Assembly: GCA_030123625.1 (NCBI GenBank) | Contig: CP126121.1 | Coordinates: 1,776,179 to 1,840,178, forward strand | Source of the DNA: Nitrospira sp. | GTDB taxonomy: Bacteria; Nitrospirota; Nitrospiria; Nitrospirales; Nitrospiraceae | Direction: 5' to 3' | DNA length: 64,000 nt | Part shown: piece after piece, positions 35,450 to 44,892 of the stretch | How the letters are laid out: every line of letters starts with the position of its first letter | Numbering within the stretch: position 1 is the first letter of the stretch | Made by a program: the position numbers and the translations under genes | Notes under the pieces: generated by a model | What the model saw: the letters and a program-made list of their open reading frames with translations, nothing else | Databases searched by the model: none | Told to the model about the DNA's origin: nothing

Positions 35450-37276
35450 CTACTTTATTGCAACGGCTCGGACTTGACGATAGGTCGTCAGACCTTTCAG
35501 GACTTTCTGAATACCACTCTGCAGCAAGGTGACCATTCCATCCCGCATCGCCACGCTGAGAATTTCGGCTGTCCTCGCTTTGGCTTGGACCAGATTCTTA
35601 ATTTCTTCTGAACCAACCAGGAGTTCGTGCAGCGCCACCCGTCCCTTAAACCCACTGTGATTGCATATTTCGCAACCACGCCCACGATAGAGAGTTAAGT
35701 CTTCCGTATAAGAAACTCCCAGCTTGTCCCAGTATCGCGCTCCATAGCCTTGCACGAGTTCGTCATACTCCTGCTGAGTCGGGTGGTATGTTTCTTTACA
35801 GTGAGAGCAAATGCGCTTGCAGAGGCGCATTGCCAGTACCCCCAACATCGCATCGGCAAAGTTGAACGAGTCACAACCCATATCCAGCAATCGAGTGACT
35901 GTTTCTACTGCGCTATTGGTATGGAGCGTACTCATCACCAGATGGCCGGTGAGCGAAGCTTCTATCGCGATATCGGCCGTTTCTTTGTCTCGCATCTCTC
36001 CGATCATGATCACGTCCGGGTCGGCCCGAAGGAATGCGCGCATCGCCGCGGCAAAGGTAAACCCGATTTTAGGATGCACCTGAACCTGCCTCAAGCCTTC
36101 CTGAGTGATTTCGATGGGGTCCTCCGCTGTCCAAATCTTTCGCTCATCCGTGTTGATATGTTTCATTATGGCGTGCAGCGTCGTGGTCTTCCCGGATCCA
36201 GTCGGCCCTACACAAAGAAAAATCCCATGCGGACGCTCGGACAATTCCTTAACGATCTGCAGAACATCTTGGGAAAAGTCCATGGCTTCTAAGGGCATGG
36301 TCTCCTTTGCCGTGAGAAGACGCAGCACCACATCCTCATTGTTTCCGGCAGTAGGCAATGTAACTACACGCAATTCAATCTCACAATCCTTCGCTAATTT
36401 GTAGCGGATTTTGCCGTCCTGCGGTTTCCGTCGCTCGGCTATATCGAGATTAGCCATGATTTTCAACCGTGAAACAATGGCACGCCGATAGACGGCAGGA
36501 ATACACATATAGGTAAAACAGCTTCCATCCACTCGGAACCGTACTGCCGTCTCCTTGCGATCCGAATTGGGTTCAATATGGACATCAGAGGCCCCTAATC
36601 GATACGCTTCAGCAATTACTTGGTTCGCGAGGCGCACGATGGCTGAATCATTTTCATCGATCTCTCCGGACTCGGCCTCGCCGTTTCGTTCGATGCACGC
36701 TTCATCGACGAGTTCTCCGAGAATCTCGGTTATCGATCCTCCGTTGGCCTGTCCTGTTGCGACAAGGAGGTATTGTTCGATATCCCGCCGAAGCCCGACG
36801 GAGAAGCGTATCGTCGTGCCGGGGAACGCGCGTCGTATATCAAGGCCTTTCTCCAGATCGTGTGGATCATTGATGACAATGTCGAGGACCGTTCCCTGTC
36901 GTTTCAACGGAATCCAGGCGTTTCTTCTAAGATAATCGAAACTGAGGTTCTTCAAGAGCTCGGGATCGATGACGGTTCGTTCATCATAGGAAACGTAGGG
37001 GCATTGGTAAAATTCGCTGAGCGCCGACCCGAGTGCAGACTTCGGCACGCGATATTTATCGAGCAAGAGGGTTTCTAGATCGATTTCCCGTGATAGAGAC
37101 TCTTCTATTGCAGCATCGAGATCCGCCTGTTTGATAATGCCGCGATAGGCGCTGCAGTCTAAGAGACTGCGTCCCATCGTCATTTTGCGAGGGTGTTTGG
37201 CCATTGCCGACTTTTTTAGACTGGCTACAGAGAGGACTTGCCGTTTGTGATGCGTTTCAATACCTTGCGTGATCAT
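35450..37276 (-). CDS. PilB/GspE-type assembly ATPase
   Basis: The 608-residue protein has an N-terminal MshEN-like domain (about 40-170), then the ATPase core: P-loop GPTGSGKT (357-364), Asp box IGEMRDKETADIAIEAS, His box TGHLVMSTLHTN. A four-Cys zinc motif follows (CKRICSHC and CEICNHSG). It drives pilus or pseudopilus extension from the cytoplasmic side. I chose the ATG at 37276, preceded by AAAGGATGAG; an ATG at 37297 is also possible. It lies between two sets of minor pilin genes; the platform protein and the major pilin are not in this window. Confidence 0.93.
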   Translation of the reverse strand: MITQGIETHHKRQVLSVASLKKSAMAKHPRKMTMGRSLLDCSAYRGIIKQADLDAAIEESLSREIDLETLLLDKYRVPKSALGSALSEFYQCPYVSYDERTVIDPELLKNLSFDYLRRNAWIPLKRQGTVLDIVINDPHDLEKGLDIRRAFPGTTIRFSVGLRRDIEQYLLVATGQANGGSITEILGELVDEACIERNGEAESGEIDENDSAIVRLANQVIAEAYRLGASDVHIEPNSDRKETAVRFRVDGSCFTYMCIPAVYRRAIVSRLKIMANLDIAERRKPQDGKIRYKLAKDCEIELRVVTLPTAGNNEDVVLRLLTAKETMPLEAMDFSQDVLQIVKELSERPHGIFLCVGPTGSGKTTTLHAIMKHINTDERKIWTAEDPIEITQEGLRQVQVHPKIGFTFAAAMRAFLRADPDVIMIGEMRDKETADIAIEASLTGHLVMSTLHTNSAVETVTRLLDMGCDSFNFADAMLGVLAMRLCKRICSHCKETYHPTQQEYDELVQGYGARYWDKLGVSYTEDLTLYRGRGCEICNHSGFKGRVALHELLVGSEEIKNLVQAKARTAEILSVAMRDGMVTLLQSGIQKVLKGLTTYRQVRAVAIK

Positions 37277-37362
37277 TTCTAACTCATCCTTTCTCATCGA
37301 CAATTAGAAGTTGTTTTTATGTGCGAGTCTACTTCACACTGAGATCGTTCTTCGCCTATGGC

Positions 37363-38832
37363 TCAATATCGTGCCATCCAGGTACCAGGGGCACGATAGA
37401 CCACGGGCAATCCACGATATAATCCACGACTGAAATCGTGGTCATACCACACCTCCACGCTGCTTCCTGAACCTGCAGACGTAATTGTTCCACCTGCTGC
37501 TATTGCTCCGAATAATCTGACTTTTCCGATGATCGTGATATCGCCACTTGCGTGGAGCACGCCGTTGAAGTGCATGCCGGACAGTTGAACGGGTGTCCGA
37601 ACGACATCCTTACTCTGGTCTATTGGCGGAGGGCTAAGTACCCCGACAGACTGTCCTGACCCAGTGGGAGCAAGCACAACGTGGCCTTGCACTACCGCCA
37701 GGCCTTCAAAGTACGGAGCCTGCAATCTGACAATCCCGAGGTTATCTGGACGAGGAGCCGTCTGATCGAGCGTGTCAATAAATATCAGACCAAGCTGATC
37801 GCCGCTTCCCTTTGACCGAAATACCTCGTCTGGGGAAATGCCACGTCCTGGTTCTACAATACCTTGCGGATACAGAAGACCCTCTCGATCAATCGCGAAG
37901 TATCGACCGAATCTTTTTGCCACCCGCTTTATGTGTTCATAAGGCCACTGATCGAGGGGAACTCCAGGAATCGGATTCTGGGCCATGTGAAGATTGCTTG
38001 GAAAACTGGGAGTCTGATCAGATGGTAAGTGTGTCATCTGAACCGTCCCGCCTATCCATCCTTCCATCCACCGATCTTCTCGTTTCGTCATTTCGTCATA
38101 GGCTTGGCCTGTTACTGGAGCGAGCGCGCTCAGCAGTGGGATCTCATCAGCCTGCGTAAGGATCAGATCACCTCCCACCTTGAACTCACCCCAATGCACA
38201 GAGACGGGTGATTCACTTCCTGGCTGGAAGCGGCCGAGATGCTGGCCCACTTGCACCGCGGCTCTTAACGGCGGCAAGTCCAGCGCGCCCAACTGCATGA
38301 GTATCGATTGCCTGACCGGAGGATTGGTATTGGTTGTAACCGTGGTGTCGATTGTGCACAGGAGACCGGGCTTGGAAGATGCGTAGACCTTGAGTTCCTC
38401 CACTTGTCCTAAATGTGTCATTGTGCGAAACATTCCTGTTTCAGGATCGTTCAACAGTCGGTGATCGAAGGGATTGCTTGCGTGTAACCGTACATCCGGC
38501 TGATCCGCCGTACCGACGAATTGTGAACGACCGGACGCATCAAAAAATGAGGGAAGTCCTTCCCTATCATAATTTCTTTTTTCACGAAGAGATGAAAGCT
38601 GAGACACACTTGCAATTGTATGGGGGCTGTGAAACCAGGCCACCACCAATTCACCAGCCGCGTCGGCCAGTTGTTGTGCAACCGCCGTCTCGCTTGCTAA
38701 TCCAGCACTGACGTTTTCTTGTCCTGCGAGATTGAGAAGCGTTGCTCCCAATAGCGATAAAATAAGGGCGACAACCATAGCTCCCAGAAGTGCAATCCCC
38801 TGCTGACGGTCTTTGACATCTCGATACGACAT
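37363..38832 (-). CDS. PilX-like protein of the second minor pilin set
   Basis: The 489-residue protein has a PilX-type opening: DRQQGIALLGAMVVALILSLLGATLLNLAGQENVSAGLASETAVAQQLADAAGELV in the first 66 residues, given here by position. The signal resembles QQG|IALLGAMV with no Glu at +5. The large remainder is beta-rich, and unusually long for a PilX protein. It is the last gene of the second minor pilin set. Confidence 0.78.
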   Translation of the reverse strand: MSYRDVKDRQQGIALLGAMVVALILSLLGATLLNLAGQENVSAGLASETAVAQQLADAAGELVVAWFHSPHTIASVSQLSSLREKRNYDREGLPSFFDASGRSQFVGTADQPDVRLHASNPFDHRLLNDPETGMFRTMTHLGQVEELKVYASSKPGLLCTIDTTVTTNTNPPVRQSILMQLGALDLPPLRAAVQVGQHLGRFQPGSESPVSVHWGEFKVGGDLILTQADEIPLLSALAPVTGQAYDEMTKREDRWMEGWIGGTVQMTHLPSDQTPSFPSNLHMAQNPIPGVPLDQWPYEHIKRVAKRFGRYFAIDREGLLYPQGIVEPGRGISPDEVFRSKGSGDQLGLIFIDTLDQTAPRPDNLGIVRLQAPYFEGLAVVQGHVVLAPTGSGQSVGVLSPPPIDQSKDVVRTPVQLSGMHFNGVLHASGDITIIGKVRLFGAIAAGGTITSAGSGSSVEVWYDHDFSRGLYRGLPVVYRAPGTWMARY

Positions 38833-38842
38833 GTTTTTACTC

Positions 38843-39598
38843 CTATGATCGGAGAGTCACTTCCCGCATCATTCTATGCAGAGAGTGATTCGACTCGATT
38901 TCAAGCGCGACTCGCTTGACGAGCAACGGCTGCTGCGTGACATGACCATGCTCGTCCCAATATGAAAAATGCAGATCTTCTAGATCGCCGATGAGGATAT
39001 TCGCTCCTCCATCGACCATCCGCATAAGCTTCACCGTTCCGTTTTCGTCTCGCTTGGTGTAATAGACCACCCGATTGTTCACTTCTACAGAGGCACCTGC
39101 GGGAAACGACAAAGCTACCGGTTCAGTCAAGGTCAACTGATACCGCTGACCCGATCGGGAGAGTTGATGCGTTTCGCAGGTCTGCTGGCCACAAATGATG
39201 ACGGTCTTCCCCTCGCCCCATCCACTGCCATCCTGGACTGCAATAATCGATTGGCCAGGCACAACTGCACCGGTGGTCACCGTTTGATGAGCGCTGATAT
39301 TGGCATGAAATTGAAATTCGTCTGGAGTCGCTGAGCCGATCGAATCGGCCACCGCTAATCGAACTTCTTGTTCGAACACCTCTAACCCCAGTCTGAGATC
39401 TTGCTGATGTCTCAAGTCATTTTGATGTTTGCTCACATGAGCCTGCGCGACATTCAAGGCGTTCAACGCTGCAGCTAAGACGATCACTCCGGCCGTTAAA
39501 CTGACCATCAATTCGGTCAGACACACGCCACGCTGGTCGGACATACTGATGGAACGGCGATGCCGCGCATCAGATCTAATGATATTCCGTTGGTTCAT
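38843..39598 (-). CDS. PilW-like minor pilin, second set
   Basis: The 251-residue protein has the prepilin motif DQRG|VCLTELMVS, with Val in place of the common Phe at +1 and Glu at +5, then a membrane helix (LTAGVIVLAAALNALNV). The remainder is beta-rich. It matches PilW-like minor pilins and overlaps the upstream PilV-like stop by four bases (39595-39598). A shorter start near residue 19 is possible. Confidence 0.82.
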   Translation of the reverse strand: MNQRNIIRSDARHRRSISMSDQRGVCLTELMVSLTAGVIVLAAALNALNVAQAHVSKHQNDLRHQQDLRLGLEVFEQEVRLAVADSIGSATPDEFQFHANISAHQTVTTGAVVPGQSIIAVQDGSGWGEGKTVIICGQQTCETHQLSRSGQRYQLTLTEPVALSFPAGASVEVNNRVVYYTKRDENGTVKLMRMVDGGANILIGDLEDLHFSYWDEHGHVTQQPLLVKRVALEIESNHSLHRMMREVTLRS

Positions 39599-40080
39599 CG
39601 TTGCCCCACAAAATTGGGATTGGCTCGAATGGTCGCTACCTTGACTTCTCTCTTGTGCCCGTTTGGCCCGGAATACGACGCAACTGCTCGGATTATCACC
39701 ATGGCAGTGGAGTACAGTGGTTCTGGCTCCTCTGTCTCAATTGTCCACACGACTGTCACCCCATCACGCTCATACATGGCTGTATAAATCCCATCGCCCG
39801 CAACTCTATCGGAGCCTTGGCCGTCATCGGCCATGAGCGTCTCTGGAGTACCATCGCGATCGAGATCATCTTCCAGGAGTGACTGCCAACGAACGGAACG
39901 CTTCGATTCCAACCTTGCCTGGGCCAGCTCAATCGCCTTACTGTTCAGGCCTCCCTGCTGTACGTGCCGGGAGGCAACCTCCACCGCACCCAGGGTACCC
40001 ATCAGTGCAACGCCTACAATCATCATTGCCACCATGACCTCGACCAGACTGAAACCCTCGTTCTTCATCGTTCTTCTCAT
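39595..40080 (-). CDS. PilV-like minor pilin, second set
   Basis: The 161-residue protein has the leader MKNEG|FSLVEVMVAM and a membrane helix (VGVALMGTLGAVEVA). The C-terminal part holds strands including TAMYERDGVTVVWTIETEE. I chose the ATG at 40080, whose first bases overlap the stop of the FimT-like gene by four (40077-40080); an ATG at 40068 is an alternative. Longer upstream frames read through that gene. Confidence 0.83.
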   Translation of the reverse strand: MRRTMKNEGFSLVEVMVAMMIVGVALMGTLGAVEVASRHVQQGGLNSKAIELAQARLESKRSVRWQSLLEDDLDRDGTPETLMADDGQGSDRVAGDGIYTAMYERDGVTVVWTIETEEPEPLYSTAMVIIRAVASYSGPNGHKREVKVATIRANPNFVGQR

Positions 40081-40508
40081 AGGAGCGATACCCGACCCGT
40101 GATGCTCACGGTGAGTGACTGGGTCTGTCCTTCTAGACTGTGAAGTTGAATCGTCGTGGCACTGGCAGAACGTCCGCTCGGATGGAAAAGGATTTCCGGC
40201 CCCGCGCTTGGCTCTTCGATAACAATCCCCTTTCCGCCATAGTAATATGCGTGATGAGAGGTTGCGGAGTTTACAAACTGAGTGGTAAGCGCCTGCTGCT
40301 CCAGGTCGACAACGATTCGAACGCGATCCCGATAAGTGATCGCAAGTTGGCGGGCAAGGCGCAGTTCCGACGCGATTTCCTCGGTCGTACAACGGATCTG
40401 GCTTCGCGAGTTGACGATCGAGTAGTTGGGAATGGCCATCATGGCGACCATCCCTATGATTGCGACCACCACCATGAGTTCCGTCAATGTCTTACCTTCT
40501 TGTTTCAT
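40077..40508 (-). CDS. FimT/GspH-type minor pilin, second set
   Basis: The 143-residue protein has a very short leader, MKQEG, then KTLTELMVVVAIIGMVAMMAIPNY. The residue at +1 is Lys rather than the usual Phe or Met, while Glu at +5 is kept. The GspH-type core follows (EEIASELRLARQLAITYRDRV). It is first in a four-gene set (FimT, PilV, PilW, PilX-like) with coupled starts. Confidence 0.85.
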   Translation of the reverse strand: MKQEGKTLTELMVVVAIIGMVAMMAIPNYSIVNSRSQIRCTTEEIASELRLARQLAITYRDRVRIVVDLEQQALTTQFVNSATSHHAYYYGGKGIVIEEPSAGPEILFHPSGRSASATTIQLHSLEGQTQSLTVSITGRVSLL

Positions 40509-40795
40509 ATCTTCCTCACTGTCTGTGCACTGGCTAGGTAGCCCGTCGCTATGTCAAGACTCGTGCCACTCGCAGTCTGAGCCTTCATGGATTGTATGCT
40601 TACCGAACAATGGATTATGGGAAGTCCCTAAGCCATTGAATCGATGGAATCAGGACGAAACAAGCTCGGGATCATCTGAAAGGTGTAACCCCTACAAGGA
40701 AAGAAAGGTCGGCAGAGAGCAGTAGTACCTCAAGAGATACAGTTGTTTACAGAAGAGATACAGTAAGAAATGGTGGGAATCAGGCAGGGGAGCCG

Positions 40796-41578
40796 TTATC
40801 CGGCTAAGAGCCCTTGATACCAATCGAGGATAGGTTGGCCAAAGAATAGTGTCACTAGTGCACCGCAGACTAAAAACGGCCCGAAGGGAATGTACTCCTC
40901 ACGCTTGATTATCTGTGCTGCAATAAGGGTGACTCCCACGAGCGATCCCAGAAGCGACCCAATCATGATCGTGATCAGCGCAGGCTTCCATCCCAGAAAT
41001 GCCCCTACCATCGCCATAAGCTTGATGTCCCCCCCTCCCATCCCCTCTTTCCCAAAGAGATAGGGGCTTGCCCACGCAAGTATCCACAGAATTCCTCCAC
41101 CCACGAAAACACCCAGTACGCTTCCTAGAAATCCGAGGGGTAAAATAGTAGTGGCGCAGACGAGGCCTAGGATAATCCCTGGAAATGTCAGGGCATTAGG
41201 GATGATCTTATGAGAAAGGTCTGTCCCGGCCGCCACAAGAAGAGCTGAATAGAGTAATCCGTACGTCACGGCAATTCCGTTGAGGCCGAAGATCCAAACC
41301 ACCCCTGCATAACCTGTTGCGTTTAGAAGCTCGACGACGGGATAACGGAAGGAAATAGACGCAGTACAGTATCTGCAGCGCCCAGCCAACGCGAGATAAC
41401 TCAGAATGGGAATATTATCGTACCAGGCAATGGGTTGAGCGCATCTCGGACAGTGAGAACCCGGCCATACAATTGATTCCTGCCGCGGTAAACGATAGAT
41501 ACAGACATTGAGAAAGCTACCGATAAGTGCGCCCAAAAGCCCGGCAATCAGTATGATTAACAGCCCTCCCTCATGCAT
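40796..41578 (-). CDS. pilD: prepilin peptidase
   Basis: The 260-residue protein is an A24-family aspartic peptidase that cuts and N-methylates prepilins in the inner membrane. It has two CxxC pairs (C43/C46 and C68/C71) forming the zinc site, and the catalytic residues D120 (GTDLSHKIIPN) and D184 (GMGGGDIKL). About seven membrane helices are visible. It would process the minor pilins encoded just upstream. It is separated from the second set by about 290 bases with no recognised feature. Confidence 0.95.
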   Translation of the reverse strand: MHEGGLLIILIAGLLGALIGSFLNVCIYRLPRQESIVWPGSHCPRCAQPIAWYDNIPILSYLALAGRCRYCTASISFRYPVVELLNATGYAGVVWIFGLNGIAVTYGLLYSALLVAAGTDLSHKIIPNALTFPGIILGLVCATTILPLGFLGSVLGVFVGGGILWILAWASPYLFGKEGMGGGDIKLMAMVGAFLGWKPALITIMIGSLLGSLVGVTLIAAQIIKREEYIPFGPFLVCGALVTLFFGQPILDWYQGLLAG

Positions 41579-41736
41579 AATTGCTCAGAGTTCTTTCCCT
41601 ACCTGGTAACCCTACTAGGGCCGAAGTGCCTTTATTTACATTCTTGAATGACCATACCATAATAACTGTCTATAAGCACGATTACCCATTGAGTATACCT
41701 GATGTATAGACCTACTAATATGGAGAACTAACTACT

Positions 41737-42015
41737 ATGGCGAAGACAGCTGCCAAGGCACGGACTCGAAAATCTCTCGCGGATCTTGAGCCTCCTCCCC
41801 GCACCAAACGGCCCGAATCGCTCACCTCACGCGAACAGGAAATTTTGGAATTGATCTGGGCAGGATTTAAGAACAAGGAAATCGGTCAACGGCTGAAGAT
41901 CAGCGTCAAAACCGTCGAAGCCCACCGGGCCAATATGATGAAGAAAATGCGGGTGTCGAATACGGCTCAACTACTGAAGACCGCCATTCAGGGGGGCGTG
42001 CTCAGGATCCGGTAA
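41737..42015 (+). CDS. LuxR-type helix-turn-helix protein
   Basis: The 92-residue protein has a basic N-terminus and then a full LuxR/GerE DNA-binding domain: LTSREQEILELIWAGFKNKEIGQ, then RLKISVKTVEAHRANMMKKMRV and NTAQLLKTAIQGG. There is no receiver or sensor domain, so it may be a constitutive or partner-controlled regulator. It is divergent from pilD. A start with upstream TATGGAGAA lies about 10 bases before the ATG. Confidence 0.9.
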   Translation: MAKTAAKARTRKSLADLEPPPRTKRPESLTSREQEILELIWAGFKNKEIGQRLKISVKTVEAHRANMMKKMRVSNTAQLLKTAIQGGVLRIR

Positions 42016-42021
42016 AGTCAG

Positions 42022-42789
42022 TCAGTCCTGAGTCTGACGTCGCTGGCGAACCGCCTCAAACAGGACTATTGCGGCGGCAGCCGACACATTCAGCGACCGA
42101 ACTTGACCCCTGAGTGGAATGCATACGCAGTCATCGCAATGTTGCAACACGCCAGCTCTGATTCCCGTTCCCTCTCCTCCAAGAACCACTCCAACCGGTT
42201 CTCGTAAGTCGACGTCCGTAAATACTTTACTCGCCGATGGTGTGACCCCGTAGATCCACACTCCGGCCGCCTTCAACGACTCGATCGATCTACTGATGTT
42301 GGTTACGCGTGCAACGGGAATGTGATCGATCGCTCCCGCCGAAGCTTTGGCAACCACTGACGTAAGGCCGGCGGCCCGCCGTTCGGGAATAAGCACCCCA
42401 TGGGCACCCGCTCCTTCCGCCGTCCGAAGCACGGCGCCAAGGTTATGTGGATCTTCGACTCCGTCCAGAATCACCAACAGTGGTGCCTCATGCCGTTGGG
42501 CCGCTCGAGCAAGGATCGATTCCTCAGTCTGATAGGCCTTCGCTGACGTAAAGGCCACAACGCCTTGGTGCTTGCCGTTGGGAACCAGACGATCGATGGA
42601 ACTCAGAGGCTGGACATGAATGGGGACACCGCGTGATCGAGCCAGCTGCACCAGATCGGTGAACTGTTTGTCGGTCCGAAGAACCAGCACACGTTGTAAT
42701 GGTCGGTTTCCGGCTTTCAGTGCTTCGCGCACGGCATGGAGGCCATAGAGAATCTCCTGAGAATTAGCGCTTCCACCGGCTGGTGCCAT
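42022..42789 (-). CDS. RlmB/TrmH-family RNA 2'-O-methyltransferase
   Basis: The 255-residue protein has a SpoU/TrmH knot: ILYGLHAVREALKAG near the start, the EDPHNLGAVLRTAEGAGAHG motif, GGEGTGIR and the C-terminal IPLRGQVRSLNVSAAAAIVLFE. It matches RlmB, which methylates 23S rRNA G2251, though TrmH-like proteins can act on tRNA. The ATG at 42789 has GAGGATAAG upstream and lies inside the 3' end of cysS (26 bases overlap). Confidence 0.92.
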   Translation of the reverse strand: MAPAGGSANSQEILYGLHAVREALKAGNRPLQRVLVLRTDKQFTDLVQLARSRGVPIHVQPLSSIDRLVPNGKHQGVVAFTSAKAYQTEESILARAAQRHEAPLLVILDGVEDPHNLGAVLRTAEGAGAHGVLIPERRAAGLTSVVAKASAGAIDHIPVARVTNISRSIESLKAAGVWIYGVTPSASKVFTDVDLREPVGVVLGGEGTGIRAGVLQHCDDCVCIPLRGQVRSLNVSAAAAIVLFEAVRQRRQTQD

Positions 42790-44239
42790 CAGGCTTATCC
42801 TCGATGATGATGCCGTGTAATGCCAGTTCGCTCCGTATCTGATCAGCGCGCGAGAAGTCTTTCTTCTTTCGCGCATCATTCCTCTCGGCTACCTTGCCCT
42901 CAATAATAGCATCCGATAGCTGAACATCGGTAACCGTAGGTGTGCCCGACTGAGTCTTTGCTAATCCCTTACTCCTGAACTGCCAATGCTGCAGCTGAAA
43001 CAGTCCTAGAACACCACCAAGGACTCGGAACTCTTCTCGAAGTTTCGTCCCATCATGATAGGAAAGCCCCTGACCGAGCAGCTGATTGGCTTCACTTTTC
43101 AAATTCTGTAAGGAGGCAATCGCCATCGGCGTATTGAAGTCGTCGTCCATGCCCATCTTGAAGGCTTCTTCGTAAAAGCCAAGCGTATGGTCAAATTTGT
43201 ATTGAAATACTTCGTTTGGGGACGATGTTTCTTTCTCTAATTCAGCTAATCGTTGGAAGAGATCATAGAACCCGTCCAGAGCATACTTTGCTTCTTCGAG
43301 GCCCCGGTCTGAAAAGTCGAGTGGTCCGTGGTAATGTGTTGAAAGGAGAAAGTATCGAAGGATTTCACCTGTGATCTCTTCCGACCATTCCGACTTCTTA
43401 AAGATCTCCCGGATTGTGAAAAAGTTCCCAAGTGACTTGGACATTTTCTCTTTGTTGACCTGAACGAACCCGTTGTGGACCCAATAGCGCGCGAATTCTT
43501 TTCCTGTGGCACCGCATGACTGAGCTATTTCGTTCTCGTGGTGCGGGAAGATCAGATCCATCCCGCCGCCATGGATATCGAAGGTTTCACCGAGGTATCT
43601 GAATGACATGGCGGAACACTCAATATGCCAGCCGGGCCGGCCTGGTCCCCAAGGACTCGGCCATGAAGGCTCACCAGGTTTGCTGCTTTTCCAGAGCGCA
43701 AAATCCATGGGGTGTCGCTTCCGCTCGTCAACTTCTACACGTGCCCCTGCCTGTAGATCTTCGAGTTTGCGCTTGGAGAGACGCCCATAGTCGGGATACC
43801 TCGCTACGTCAAAATACACGTCCCCGTCGACTCGGTAAGCCAGGCCTTTCTTGAGCAAGATCCCCGTCAGATCGATGATCTCCGTCATGTGCTCGGTTGC
43901 CTTGGGTTCGATTGAGGCTTGACGTACGCCAAGCTTTCCCATGTCGTCATAGTAGGCTTGGATGAACTTCTTTGTGATTGCACCGTAGCTCACACCCTGT
44001 TCATTCGCCCGTTTGATGATCTTGTCATCGACATCGGTGAAATTCTTTACAAACTCGACGCGATAGTTGGAATATTCGAGGTATCGGCGAAGGACGTCGA
44101 AAACCAACGCGCTTCGTGCATGACCGATATGGCAATAGTCATAGACCGTCACGCCGCAGACATACATCTTCACCGTCTCCGGCTCGATCGGCTCAAACAA
44201 CTCCTTCTTCCCGGTAAGCGTATTGTAGATCTTAAGCAT
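42764..44239 (-). CDS. cysS: cysteinyl-tRNA synthetase
   Basis: The 491-residue class I synthetase has the zinc Cys28 (YVCGVTVYDYCHIGH), HIGH at 37-40 and KMSKS near residue 268. A DALR-type anticodon domain covers the last 120 residues. It charges tRNA-Cys in the cytoplasm. It is followed by the overlapping rlmB-like gene, a frequent bacterial arrangement. The reading frame is intact. Confidence 0.97.
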   Translation of the reverse strand: MLKIYNTLTGKKELFEPIEPETVKMYVCGVTVYDYCHIGHARSALVFDVLRRYLEYSNYRVEFVKNFTDVDDKIIKRANEQGVSYGAITKKFIQAYYDDMGKLGVRQASIEPKATEHMTEIIDLTGILLKKGLAYRVDGDVYFDVARYPDYGRLSKRKLEDLQAGARVEVDERKRHPMDFALWKSSKPGEPSWPSPWGPGRPGWHIECSAMSFRYLGETFDIHGGGMDLIFPHHENEIAQSCGATGKEFARYWVHNGFVQVNKEKMSKSLGNFFTIREIFKKSEWSEEITGEILRYFLLSTHYHGPLDFSDRGLEEAKYALDGFYDLFQRLAELEKETSSPNEVFQYKFDHTLGFYEEAFKMGMDDDFNTPMAIASLQNLKSEANQLLGQGLSYHDGTKLREEFRVLGGVLGLFQLQHWQFRSKGLAKTQSGTPTVTDVQLSDAIIEGKVAERNDARKKKDFSRADQIRSELALHGIIIEDKPDGTSRWKR

Positions 44240-44248
44240 GTGAAGCCC

Positions 44249-44887
44249 CTATGGGGTCGTGGGGCTACGCTTTGGCCAATGAGACCAGAGAAAATACCCG
44301 AGGGCGACCGCCAGAAAAAGGCCGATGATGATGTCGAATTGATGAAAATAATCCCGAAGATGTTCCCACTGTTCGCCCATACGAAGGCCGATATAGGCCA
44401 ACAGATAGCACCAGGGCAGCGCCCCTACAAATGTGAAGACGACAAACCGTGGAAAATTCATCTTCGCAATGCCGGCCGGGAGCGAAATGAAGGTGCGCAC
44501 CACCGGAAGCATTCTGCTGAAAAAGACGGCCGCCTCTCCATATTTTGCGAACCAACGATCGGCGACATCCAGATCGTGGTGCGAAACCAGGAAATAACGT
44601 CCATAGTGCTCCGCAAATGGCCGCCCGCCCCACATACCCACGTAGTAAGCCACGATCGAGCCGAGAACATTGCCGACCGCGCCGGCCAGCGTAACTCCGA
44701 GCATCGTAAATTGTCCGGTCATGATCAGATAGCCGGAAAACGGCATGATAATTTCGCTGGGGAGCGGAATGCAGGCGCTCTCGACGGCCATCGTAAAGAG
44801 AATGCCCCCGTAGCCGAACCTTGAAATACACGCAATGATGAATCGGCTCAACTCGCCGATGACCGCTTCGATCAGCCCTCCTACCAT
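44249..44887 (-). CDS. DedA-family membrane protein
   Basis: The 212-residue protein has the DedA pattern: an early FGYGGILFTMAVESACIPLPSEIIM segment (residues 21-45), GNVLGSIVAYYVGMWGGRP, then FVVFTFVGALPWCYLLAYIG. DedA proteins are inner membrane transporters, recently linked to recycling of undecaprenyl phosphate. I chose the ATG at 44887, preceded by GAGGGG. It follows surE by 5 bases. Confidence 0.93.
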   Translation of the reverse strand: MVGGLIEAVIGELSRFIIACISRFGYGGILFTMAVESACIPLPSEIIMPFSGYLIMTGQFTMLGVTLAGAVGNVLGSIVAYYVGMWGGRPFAEHYGRYFLVSHHDLDVADRWFAKYGEAAVFFSRMLPVVRTFISLPAGIAKMNFPRFVVFTFVGALPWCYLLAYIGLRMGEQWEHLRDYFHQFDIIIGLFLAVALGYFLWSHWPKRSPTTP

Positions 44888-44892
44888 GCCCC

